A DNA stretch of 64,000 nt from CADEED01 sp020442965 (GTDB taxonomy: Bacteria; Pseudomonadota; Gammaproteobacteria; Steroidobacterales; Steroidobacteraceae), in NCBI GenBank assembly GCA_041395525.1, contig JAWLAH010000001.1, forward strand, positions 1 through 64,000, in the 5' to 3' direction. The translations under genes and the position numbers were made by a program. The notes below the pieces were generated by a model, which searched no databases, was not told the DNA's origin, and saw only the letters and a program-made list of their open reading frames with translations. This document shows positions 55,132-63,801 of this stretch, piece by piece; positions within the stretch are counted from its first letter, which is position 1, and each line of letters opens with the position of its first letter.

Positions 55132-55146
55132 GTGCCCGCGGGGCAC
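55132..55146. repeat. Inverted repeat, 6-bp arms, in the DUF1289/PuuD gap
   Basis: GTGCCC GCG GGGCAC forms a perfect 6-bp stem with a 3-base loop. It lies in the 182-base divergent gap and could be an operator half-site pair or nothing; no homologous copies were noticed elsewhere. Confidence 0.2.
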
Positions 55147-55277
55147 ATAACGGCAGGCTCAATCCACGCAGAAACCGTCATTTGAATTATGGGGGGTCCT
55201 CGCCTATTCTTCAAATCCGCCGCGCGATCCGGCGTCAGCCCGCCTGAACCGGCGATACAGAACGCCCGGGGGACCTG

Positions 55278-55874
55278 ATGAGTATCCTGTTGAACCACCG
55301 CTACGCTTTGGTGTTCGGATTCATCGTTGCGATTGTGCTCACGCTGCTGATCGGCGACTCCGCGCCAAACCACCTGGCCCTGGCGCGCTGGCTGCATACT
55401 GTTGCCGGCGTATTCTGGGTCGGCCTGCTGTATTACTTCAACGTGGTTCAAGTCCCGGCGCTCGCGGCTGCCAGCGCCGCCCAAGATAGCCTCGGCGGCG
55501 CAGCGATCGCCAAGTATGTCGCGCCACCGGCACTGTTCTGGTTTCGCTGGGCGTCCGTCGTGACCTGGGTAGCCGGCGCATGGTTGTTAGAGCGTGGGTT
55601 CGTTCACGCGTTCACGCTGGGCACGATGATCGAGGGTGGTAGTCAGTACTTTCTGACCATCGGCATCGGCGCTTGGCTCGGTACGATCATGCTGCTCAAC
55701 GTCTGGCTGTTGATCTGGCCCAATCAAAAGAAAATTCTAGGTATCACGCCGGCCACGGATGAGCAAAAAGCGCGCGCACGCAAGATCTCCCTCATCGTCT
55801 CGCGCGTCAATTTCGTACTATCGATTCCCTTGTTGCTCTGCATGACCGCCGCGACCCACGGGCTGCCGTTCTGA
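55278..55874 (+). CDS. Membrane protein related to the PuuD urate-hydroxylase N-terminal domain
   Basis: 198 residues with five or six hydrophobic segments. 'LARWLHTVAGVFWVGLLYYFNVVQVPAL' near residue 35 matches the Urate_ox_N family, and a second conserved part is 'LNVWLLIWPNQKKILGIT'. Full PuuD proteins carry an additional C-terminal cytochrome c domain, absent here. Many proteins of this short type are uncharacterised, so urate oxidation is uncertain. A GGGGG precedes the ATG by six bases. nadC follows after 32 bases or, if a CTG start is used, with a 4-base overlap. Confidence 0.72.
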   Translation: MSILLNHRYALVFGFIVAIVLTLLIGDSAPNHLALARWLHTVAGVFWVGLLYYFNVVQVPALAAASAAQDSLGGAAIAKYVAPPALFWFRWASVVTWVAGAWLLERGFVHAFTLGTMIEGGSQYFLTIGIGAWLGTIMLLNVWLLIWPNQKKILGITPATDEQKARARKISLIVSRVNFVLSIPLLLCMTAATHGLPF

Positions 55875-55906
55875 AACCGCTGCCGCAAGGCGAAATTGTC
55901 CGGCAA

Positions 55907-56722
55907 GTGCGCAACGCGCTCGCCGAGGACATCGGTTCGGGCGACGTAACCGCAGCGCTCGTACCCGCCACCCAGCTTGTGAGCGGCCGTGTCATCTGCC
56001 GGGAGGCTGCCACGATCTGTGGCAGGCAATGGGTCGATGAGGTCTTTCGTCAACTTGACGAACGCGTGAAGGTCCTCTGGCGGGTGCGCGACGGGGAAAC
56101 TGTCGCTGCCGAAACCGAGTTGTTCGAAATCACGGGCCCCGCGCGTGCCGTTCTGACTGGCGAGCGCACCGCGCTCAATTTTCTGCAGACCTTGTCGGGG
56201 ACCGCAACTGCCGCGCGGCAATTCGTCGCGGCGATCGCCGGCACCAATTGCCGGATATTGGACACGCGGAAGACTTTGCCAGGGCTGCGTCTCGCGCAGA
56301 AGTACGCCACGCGCTGTGGTGGGGTGCAGAACCACCGGCTCGGACTGTACGACCGGGTGCTAATCAAAGAGAACCATATCGCCGCCGCGGGTTCGATCGC
56401 CGCGGCGGTGAACACCGCGCGACGCACAGCGCCCGAGTTGCTCGTCGAAGTCGAAGTAGAGTCGCTCGCGCAGTTCGAGACTGCGCTCGCAAGCGGTGCC
56501 GACGTCATCATGCTCGACGAGTTGTCACTGGATGACATGCGTAAGGCGGTCGCGGCGAACCACAGCACGCCGCACCACGCCCAGCTCGAGGCGTCCGGTA
56601 ACGTCTCGCTCGAGACACTGCGCGACATCGCGGAGACGGGGGTCGACTATATTTCAGTGGGCAGCATCACGAAGCACGTACGTGCGATCGATCTGTCGAT
56701 GCGGCTCGACTTCGCCGGTTAA
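55907..56722 (+). CDS. nadC: Nicotinate-nucleotide diphosphorylase (carboxylating)
   Basis: 271 residues from GTG 55907. 'ALAEDIGSGDVTAALVP' at the N-terminus, 'TGERTALNFLQTLSGTAT', 'DTRKTLPGLRLAQKYAT' and 'GVQNHRLGLYDRVLIKENH' hold the quinolinate- and PRPP-binding residues; 'SVGSITKHVRAIDLSMRL' ends it. The family usually has about ten more N-terminal residues, and the frame stays open to a CTG at 55871 (LKPLPQGEIVRQVRNAL) that overlaps the previous stop as CTGA, so a non-standard start is possible. It makes nicotinate mononucleotide from quinolinate. Confidence 0.95.
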   Translation: MRNALAEDIGSGDVTAALVPATQLVSGRVICREAATICGRQWVDEVFRQLDERVKVLWRVRDGETVAAETELFEITGPARAVLTGERTALNFLQTLSGTATAARQFVAAIAGTNCRILDTRKTLPGLRLAQKYATRCGGVQNHRLGLYDRVLIKENHIAAAGSIAAAVNTARRTAPELLVEVEVESLAQFETALASGADVIMLDELSLDDMRKAVAANHSTPHHAQLEASGNVSLETLRDIAETGVDYISVGSITKHVRAIDLSMRLDFAG

Positions 56723-56743
56723 CGTTCGACGCAGACCCTGTCG

Positions 56744-56854
56744 CGGCCGATCATCATCGATCGCCATCCAGGAATCGACGACGCACTGACGCTGCTCCTG
56801 GTATTGGCCTACACCTGCCGCAGTCCTTGTCCTACTTGGGAGGTCACGTCATGA
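56744..56854 (+). pseudogene. Remnant of an inosine-uridine-type nucleoside hydrolase N-terminus
   Basis: In the frame just after nadC the DNA encodes RPIIIDRHPGIDDALTLLL, nearly identical in pattern to the calcium-binding N-terminus of nucleoside hydrolases (usual form DTDPGIDDALAL). Resemblance stops after about 23 codons; a TGA closes the frame at 56852-56854 and no continuation is seen in other frames. There is no start codon just before it. It looks like a decayed or truncated gene copy. The nucleobase permease downstream makes a former purine/pyrimidine salvage function plausible. Confidence 0.5.
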
Positions 56855-56965
56855 CGCAGGCACGGACGGCCGCGGGCGAATGCGCCGCAGAGCGGATGGA
56901 ACATTTTGCTCCAGGCCCGGTCTGATCTATCAGACGAGCAGCAGCTATCATAAGGAGCAGCAGCC

Positions 56966-57388
56966 ATGCAAAAGACAATCGTTGCGGTCGCGATCGGTGC
57001 GCTTGCGCTCACGGCTTGTGCCAGCACCGGCGATCTGGCCAAGAAGAATGGCGAAGAAGCGCAATTTCGCTACATGGACTACGCCGGCGAACCGGTGAAG
57101 GAATTCCGTTCATTCCGTCTTGATGGCTGGACCCCGGTAGCGCGTGACAAGTTAGTGGTCTGGACCGGCGTCAATGAGGCCTATCTGATCAAGGTCTGGG
57201 ATAGCTGCCGCGATCTGCAGTTCGCGAACCATGTCGGCGTAACCTCGACGGGCAATACCGTCAGCACGTTCGAAAAAGTGCGCGTTGGTCGCGAAACCTG
57301 CCCGATCTCCGAGATCCGGCCGGTCGACATAAGGCGCATGAAGGCCGACCGGCGCGAAGCTGCGCTGGCAAAGAAAGCCGCTGACTGA
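56966..57388 (+). CDS. Small predicted lipoprotein (DUF6491-like)
   Basis: 140 residues. A strong AAGGAG lies about eight bases before the ATG. The signal peptide ends in a lipobox LTAC with Cys18, so it is a likely lipoprotein. The mature part has 'VKEFRSFRLDGWTPVARDKLVVWTGVNEAYLI' and a Cys pair (DSCRDL, ETCPIS) that could form a disulfide, plus a basic C-terminus. Similar proteins are annotated DUF6491 in some databases; I am not certain of that family. Function unknown. Confidence 0.78.
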   Translation: MQKTIVAVAIGALALTACASTGDLAKKNGEEAQFRYMDYAGEPVKEFRSFRLDGWTPVARDKLVVWTGVNEAYLIKVWDSCRDLQFANHVGVTSTGNTVSTFEKVRVGRETCPISEIRPVDIRRMKADRREAALAKKAAD

Positions 57389-57577
57389 TCCCGGCGAGGC
57401 CCGATTCGCAGTACCGTGCGCTTGCAGCGCAGCCGCGGAAATCCGCCGCTGGCGGTCCGGGCTGATGGCGCACGTTGCGCTTGTTACTATCCCCTGAAGT
57501 CGTCTACGCTCACGTGACGGATATTCGAACGTCGGCGCCTGCTCCTGTTGACTCGAGCGCCGCCGAGGGGGATGTCG

Positions 57578-58927
57578 ATGAGCAACTCCAGACTGGCGCA
57601 TTTCTTTCGCTACGACGAGGCCGCTGAGCGCGACAGCGCCGACAATCCGCAATCAGCCCTTGGGCCCGAACAGCGTCGGCCTGGCGGTCCATTGTTGGCG
57701 CTCGCCTTTGGTTGGGGCTTTCTGATCACCGGTCTGCTAACAGGCGGTGCACTCGGCGCGGGCGTGCCGCTGTGGCCTGATCTCCTTTGGTACTCGCTGC
57801 TTGGGAATCTGGTGAATTTTGTCATTGGCGCTCTGGTCGGATACATCGCGTATCGCACCGGCTGCAATAGCGCCTTGCTGTTCCGCGCGGTCTACGGTCG
57901 AGTCGGCGCATACGTGCCGGTCGTGTTCATCGCGCTGCTCACCATCGGCTGGCAAGGAATCGTCGTCGGCGCTTTCGCGCAAGTGTGGACACAATCGCCG
58001 GGTACCGCGCTCTACTACGCGGTCGCGATCTTTGCCGGCGTGTTGTACACGGGCACAACCTTGTTCGGTGTCAAGGGGCTCGAGCGTGTCGGCCTGCCCT
58101 CCATGATCATACTCACGCTCGTCGGGCTCTACGCAATCTGGATCAACATCGGCAAAGCCGGCGGCCTGGCCCCGTTGCTGGAGATCTCGCGGAGCATGGC
58201 GGCACAGCATCCGCTGACAGGCATTGAGGCAATCAATCTCGTCATTGGCTCATGGATCGTCGGCGCCGTCGTCATGTCCGAGTACGTGCGCTTCTCGCGG
58301 TCCGCCATGGTCGCACTGGCCATTCCCTTCGTGGTGCTGGTAGTCGATCAGATGTTCCTGCACATCGTCGGTTCGTTGGGCACGGTCGTGAGCGGTAGCG
58401 CGGATTTCACGACTTACATGCGCTCGATCGGCGGTTTTGCCGCCATCTTCGCTCTGGTCGGCATGACGCTCGCACTTTGGACGACCGGTGATACCAATTT
58501 GTATCTGCCGTCCGTGCAGACCGCCAGCTTGCTGCGCCGACCCAAGCGCGTCATGGTGCTGATATGCGGTTTGGCCGGCACGATCCTCGGGCTGGGCATT
58601 TACGAACGGTTCCTCGACTGGATCGGGCTGCTCGCAACGGTGGTGCCACCGGTGATAGGACCTGTGCTGGCGGACTACTACTTGTTCGGTCCACGACACC
58701 GCGAGCCATACGATTCGATGCCACGGAACGGCGCCAGTTTCGCGGCCATACTGGGCTTCATCGGCGGCGCGTGGCTGGCGGCCAGTCCGCAACTGGTTGC
58801 GGGCCTGCTGGGTGAGCTTGAAGTCGCTCCGGCGCTCCTTGGCTTGGTGGCGTCGATCCTCATTTACCTGATCGTACATCCGATCGAGGCGGCCTTGCGC
58901 CGCAGGCGCGTCGACCTGGCCGCGTAG
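57578..58927 (+). CDS. NCS1-family nucleobase permease (CodB-like)
   Basis: 449 residues from ATG 57578, chosen because GAGGGGG lies six bases upstream; in-frame starts at 57572 and 57548 sit on or before that site. About 12 hydrophobic segments. Typical NCS1 stretches are 'LALAFGWGFLITGLLTGGALGAG' near residue 50, 'GVKGLERVGLPSMIIL' and 'LLATVVPPVIGPVLADYYL'. Members import cytosine, purines, allantoin or hydantoins; the substrate cannot be fixed here. The adjacent nucleoside-hydrolase remnant suggests nucleobase salvage. Confidence 0.88.
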   Translation: MSNSRLAHFFRYDEAAERDSADNPQSALGPEQRRPGGPLLALAFGWGFLITGLLTGGALGAGVPLWPDLLWYSLLGNLVNFVIGALVGYIAYRTGCNSALLFRAVYGRVGAYVPVVFIALLTIGWQGIVVGAFAQVWTQSPGTALYYAVAIFAGVLYTGTTLFGVKGLERVGLPSMIILTLVGLYAIWINIGKAGGLAPLLEISRSMAAQHPLTGIEAINLVIGSWIVGAVVMSEYVRFSRSAMVALAIPFVVLVVDQMFLHIVGSLGTVVSGSADFTTYMRSIGGFAAIFALVGMTLALWTTGDTNLYLPSVQTASLLRRPKRVMVLICGLAGTILGLGIYERFLDWIGLLATVVPPVIGPVLADYYLFGPRHREPYDSMPRNGASFAAILGFIGGAWLAASPQLVAGLLGELEVAPALLGLVASILIYLIVHPIEAALRRRRVDLAA

Positions 58928-58940
58928 CAGAGCCAGTATC

Positions 58941-61617
58941 TCAGGCGTTGACCGCCTGCAATACCCGCTGCGGCTGCGCTACGCCGTAGCCCTGCGCGTA
59001 GTCCACGCCCAGTGCAGTGAGCATCTGGATGATCTCCGCATTCTCGGCAAACTCGGCGATCGTTAGTTTACCGGTCAGATGACCGATCTCATTGATCGAG
59101 CGCACCATCTCGCGATCGATCGGATCGTGGAGAATCTCGCGGACGAAACTACCGTCGATCTTCAGGTAGTCGACTGGAAAGTGCTTGAGGTAACCGAAAG
59201 ACGACAGCCCAGTGCCGAAATCGTCCAACGCAAACTTACAACCCAGCTCGCGCAGCGCCTGGATGAATCGATTGGCTTGCGAGAAACTCGCCACGGCCGC
59301 CGTCTCGGTAATTTCAAAGCAAATCTTGGTAGCATCCAATCCCGTACGGCCGAACTGATCGATGACGAACGGCAGAAACTTGTCATCGCCGAGACTCTGG
59401 CCGGACAGGTTGATCGAACACATCGCGAGCCGGTCGCGTTCATCGGCTTCGGAGACCAACCAGCGCAGCGCATTTTCGATCACCCAACGATCGATCGCCG
59501 GCATCAACCCATAACGCTCAGCTGCGGCGATAAAGTTGTCGGGCGACACCATGCGGCCGGATTCATCGCGCATGCGCAACAGCAATTCGTAGTGAATACC
59601 AGGCTCAACTTTCTGCAACGGCTGGATCGCCATTCGGTAGAGCTCGAAACGACCGTCATCAAGTGCCGAGTTGATACGCGCTGCCCATTGCATTTCGCGG
59701 CGGCGACGCATTAGCTCGATGTCATTCTCGGCGAAGCTGTGGACGCGGTTGCGCCCCGCTTCCTTCGCGGCGGCACACGCGCTATCGGCCGCCGAGAGTA
59801 TCGATGCGACGTCGACATTGTCTGCCGTGATCGGTACTACGCCAATACTCGCGCCGAGCCGGAACACACGATCTTCCCAGGTGAAACGGAAGTTTCGTAC
59901 CGCCTCGCGCAATGTCTCCGCCGTACGCAAGGCTTCATCGAGAGAGCAGGCTTCGAGCAGCACGCCGAACTCGTCGCCGCCGAGGCGCGACAGCGTATCG
60001 CGCCAGCGGACCTTCGATTTCAGCAGTGCGCCCACCTGCCCTAACAACACATCGCCAGCGCTGTGGCCACAGGTGTCGTTGATTATCTTGAACTGATCGA
60101 TATCGAGGTAGCACAGCGCATAGGACGATTCGCGCGCCTTGGCGCTCTTCAATGAGCGCTCCACCCGGCTCTCGAATTCACGTCGGTTGACCAGCCCGGT
60201 CAGGAGATCATGACTCGCGTGATACGACAGGCGCCGATTTAGCTCGCGCGACTCCGAGACATCATGAAACACGAGCACACCACCCGTGCACTTGCCGGCG
60301 CCATCCCGAATCGGTGCGGCGGTACTCTCGACATATAGCTCGTTGCCGTCGCGACGAATCAGCAGCATCGGGCGAACGGACTTACTCGGCCGCGCACGGC
60401 GAATCGACACTGTTAGTGGATTCTCAAGCGGCTCGCAGGTCTCTTCATGGAATGCGCGAAAGATCTCTTCCACTGGCCGGCCCATCGCGTCCTCGAGTCG
60501 CCAGCCCGTCAATTGTTCTGCGATCGGGTTGATGTAGTCGACCGTCGAGTCGCCGTCCGTCGTGATCACACCATCGCCGATCGACTGCAGGGTAATCTGG
60601 GCGCTCTCCTTCTCGCGGAACAGCGCATCTTCATAAATCTTGCGCTCCGTGATATCGAGCTCGACGCCAACAAGCCGCAACAATCGTCCGTGACTATCGA
60701 CCCGACCCTTGGCGCGACTCACTACCCAGCGATACTCGCCGTCACAATGGCGCATGCGGTGGATCGACTCGAACACGCTCTGCCGACCTTCGATATGCTC
60801 ACGCAGTTGCTGTTGCACCTGGGGCAGATCGTCCGGATGCACGAGGTTCTGCCAGTCGATCGCCTGGCCGGGACCGAGATCGCCATAGCCGAGCATCACT
60901 TTCCAACGCGGCGAGAAGTACACGGAGTTGTTGAGTAGATCGAAATCCCACAGGCCGTCGTTCGCGGCGAGCTGCGACATTTCCACGCGTTCTTCGAGTG
61001 CGGCGAGACTGATCGCAAGCGCGATGCGCTCGAGCGCCGACGCAATGCTCGTGCCAACAAGCTTGAGCAGCAAGCGAAGATTGACATCCCAGGCACCGCG
61101 GGGCAGCGTCGTGCCGAAACCCAGCAGCCCAGCGGGTTTGCCTGCACGCGAATTGCGACCACCAGGACGGAGCCGAGCTGCAGTTCCAGGAATCGCCTCG
61201 CTTCGGCCTGTTGGTCCTTGTGCGGCTGGACGCAATCGCGCAGTTCAGACAATTGGAGATGGTCCGTCCGGCCCCTGAGCCAGGGATACTGCTGCAGCGA
61301 GTCGCCGCGCATCGCCTCGATGCGCCCTTGTACTGAGCGCCGCCTGCTTCGCATAGACGAGTCTGGACAGTCTCACCGTCGTTCGCCAATAACAACAGAA
61401 ATGCGCTATCGACCGCAGCGCTCGCGCGTAAAGTCGTTAGTGCGCTGTGCAGCGTCGACTCTGCGCTCGCCTGCGTCATCGTTTGCAGATCGACGACAAT
61501 CTTCGTGCAAGCGACGTCGACTCCAACGGTCGATCGCGACTCCGTGGCAGCCCAAAACCCGGGAGCGAGGACGTCGGACGCGCTGAAATCGTCTGGATTG
61601 TTAGGAGAATCCGCCAT
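58941..61617 (-). pseudogene. GAF-PAS-PAS-GGDEF-EAL cyclic-di-GMP protein, interrupted by two single-base deletions
   Basis: Begins at ATG 61617 (MADSPNNPDD). A GAF-like region spans the first ~230 residues but changes frame twice: near 61318-61332 (after QYKG, before RIEAMRGDSLQQY) and near 61118-61136 (NPLG to LLGFGTTLPRGAW). Adding one base at each gives a single 892-residue protein. Two PAS domains follow ('NDGLWDFDLLNNSVYFSPRW' and 'SIGDGVITTDGDSTVDYINP'), then GGDEF with an intact 'RLGGDEFGVLLEA' and an EAL domain with 'YELLLRM' in place of EAL, 'LDDFGTGLSSFGYL' and 'DYLKIDGSFV'. It could make or degrade cyclic-di-GMP. It is convergent with the permease, 13 bases apart. Confidence 0.87.
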
Positions 61618-61740
61618 CAGTCGCTGAGCTTCATCCCGATTCGGCTACTTTGAGCCGTTGCGTTACTTGTAGGCTGATTCTGACATACTCGCTGAAGAAC
61701 TCAAGCTAAGTGATTGGTATCTGTAGAGAAGCAGTCGGGA

Positions 61741-63480
61741 TCATGGGCCTCGCGCGGCCGGAACGCCGTTCGGGTAGCCATACCTGATTGCTCGCGCCGC
61801 ATCGCCCTGTTCGACGCACTTGCGGTTGGGCGAACCGCGCACGAGATACCACTCCTCATCGGACGACTCGCCGGCAAAAATGCGGTCGCGAGCCTCGGGA
61901 AAGCATGGTTCGAGAGCTCCCTTAGGGACCAGCAGCACGCGGTACGGCGCCAAAGCAAGCCAGGCGGCTGCGTCGAAGTTCTCCTGCGGGCCCTCCAGCC
62001 AGCGACGGTGCCCAAAATTGACCGTGGGCCTGTCGAGGTAGAGCAAGAACTGCTCTTTGTACCCCACCAACCCCAAGGTGTAGCCCACGGGCACTTTCGC
62101 TAGCATGCCGCGGACGAAGCGGCTTCCAGATCGTTCAGCATCGAGGGTTGGTGCAATGCCATAGGCCCAGGTCAAAGCGAGTGAACCGAGCACGACTGTC
62201 CAGGCAGCGACCGGCAAGCGCCAACTGGCCCACGTCAATGAGACGCCGGCGAGTAAGACGAAAGCCCCGACCGGCGCGATCGAGCGCAATCCGGATGCCG
62301 CGAACAACTCGGTGATTCGCGCATTGCCCAGCCAATAGCCTAACAATACGAGCAACCCGCCCGACCACAGGAGCAACGCCAGCGCAATCAGCGCGCGGTG
62401 CACGCCGCGGTTGCGCGCAAGCTCGGCCAGATAGGGCATTGCCGCGATGACCAGCGCTGGCAGTGCGGGTAACAGATAGACCCCGCGTTTACCGGGGCTC
62501 AGCGAGAAGAACAGCACGACCAGGGCAAACCATGACAAGGGCAGCCAGACACTCGCGTCACGAACTTGCCAGGCGCGCCACCAACGTGGCACCAGCCAGA
62601 ACAACAGCGCGCTCATTGGCAACCATAGAGCGGGAATGACTTCCAGCAGGAAGTAGTACCAGGCGCGCAGGTGGTGCCAGGACTTGGCGTAGCGGGTCAC
62701 CGTCTGTTGCAGCAAAAGCTCGTCACGATACTCTGCGTACTCCGGCGCGGCGCGTTGCACCACCGCGACGAGCATGGGCACGAGCCAAATGGCGATGCCC
62801 AGTAACAACCCGAGCGGTGCAAGCCACCATTTCATGCCAGCCGCAGCCAGCGGCGCGACGCCGTGCCAGGGAGCGCGCCGCAGCCAGATATAGGGCACTA
62901 ACAATAAAATGGGCAGAAAACCCACTCCCTTGGTAATGACTCCCAGGCCAGCCGCAAGACCGCCGACGAAATACCAGCCCCATGCTGGCCCCAGCAGCAG
63001 GTGACGCAACAATCCATACAGTGAGCAAGTTGTAAAAAAGCACAAAACACCGTCAATCTGGGCACCGCGCATCACCAGTACAAACTGCAAGGTACTGAGC
63101 GTCGCAAATGCCGCTAACAAGCCCGTGTGCCGATCGACCAACCGCCGCCCGAAGTCGTACAGGAGAAACAACGTACCAGAGGCCGCCAGCAGCGACGGCA
63201 ACAGGAATGAGTAGCGGACACTGCCAAAGACGCTGTAGCTCAACGCCAGCAGCCAGAAGTACAACGGCGGCTTGTCCTGATAGAGATCGCCGCCCACGCG
63301 CGGGAACAGCCAGTCCCCGCTCGCGACCATATCCCGTGCCAGACCCGCAAAACGCGGCTCGTCGGCAGGCCACGGATCGCGCAAGCCGTAGCCCGCCGCA
63401 ACGATGACGAGCAGCCCAATCGCTAGCAACAGAAGATCCCGGACCGCCAGCGGTTCCAGCGGGCGGGTGGTGCCGTTCAA
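61741..63480 (-). CDS. ArnT-like membrane glycosyltransferase (GT39/GT83 type)
   Basis: 579 residues from TTG 63480 overlapping the LAB_N stop (TTGA). The first periplasmic loop carries the catalytic acidic motif 'DPWPADEPRFAGLARDM' and 'YQDKPPLYFWLLALSYSVFG', typical of ArnT-like enzymes. About 11-12 hydrophobic segments and a C-terminal periplasmic domain follow. Such enzymes transfer sugars from undecaprenyl phosphate to lipid A or other acceptors. The GT2 and LAB_N genes upstream support a lipid-linked sugar pathway; the sugar is unknown. Confidence 0.87.
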   Translation of the reverse strand: MNGTTRPLEPLAVRDLLLLAIGLLVIVAAGYGLRDPWPADEPRFAGLARDMVASGDWLFPRVGGDLYQDKPPLYFWLLALSYSVFGSVRYSFLLPSLLAASGTLFLLYDFGRRLVDRHTGLLAAFATLSTLQFVLVMRGAQIDGVLCFFTTCSLYGLLRHLLLGPAWGWYFVGGLAAGLGVITKGVGFLPILLLVPYIWLRRAPWHGVAPLAAAGMKWWLAPLGLLLGIAIWLVPMLVAVVQRAAPEYAEYRDELLLQQTVTRYAKSWHHLRAWYYFLLEVIPALWLPMSALLFWLVPRWWRAWQVRDASVWLPLSWFALVVLFFSLSPGKRGVYLLPALPALVIAAMPYLAELARNRGVHRALIALALLLWSGGLLVLLGYWLGNARITELFAASGLRSIAPVGAFVLLAGVSLTWASWRLPVAAWTVVLGSLALTWAYGIAPTLDAERSGSRFVRGMLAKVPVGYTLGLVGYKEQFLLYLDRPTVNFGHRRWLEGPQENFDAAAWLALAPYRVLLVPKGALEPCFPEARDRIFAGESSDEEWYLVRGSPNRKCVEQGDAARAIRYGYPNGVPAARGP

Positions 63481-63752
63481 GCTTGCAGTTCCCGACGACC
63501 GATACGCAGCAAATACAGGTTACGCAGATAGACGAATATCCCGGCGCTCTGTCCCGCGATGAACACCGGATCCTTGCGGTGAATCGCGTAGGCCAGGAGC
63601 GTCAACCCGCCGCCCAAACTGAAGTACCAGAACGCGACTGGAATAATGCTGCGCTTGACACGTTCGCTCGCAAGCCATTGAACGATGAAGCGTGCCGAAA
63701 AAAAGCCCTGGCCCACGAAACCGATGGCCATCCAGATATCTTTATCGTCCAC
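63477..63752 (-). CDS. Lipid-A-disaccharide-synthase N-terminal-like (LAB_N) membrane protein
   Basis: 91 residues from GTG 63752, chosen because the frame upstream shows no family similarity. 'IWMAIGFVGQGFFSARFIVQWLASERVKRS', 'VPVAFWYFSLGGGLTLLAYAIHRKDPVFI' and 'YLRNLYLL' are the LAB_N pattern, with three hydrophobic segments. Such proteins pair with GT2 polyprenyl-phosphate sugar transferases and GT39/ArnT-like genes. The exact function is unknown. Confidence 0.86.
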   Translation of the reverse strand: MDDKDIWMAIGFVGQGFFSARFIVQWLASERVKRSIIPVAFWYFSLGGGLTLLAYAIHRKDPVFIAGQSAGIFVYLRNLYLLRIGRRELQA

Positions 63753-63801
63753 GTTGAACCTCAGAGCCGTCCAGCAAGCAAAAAAATGAAACTTGCCGCG
63801 C

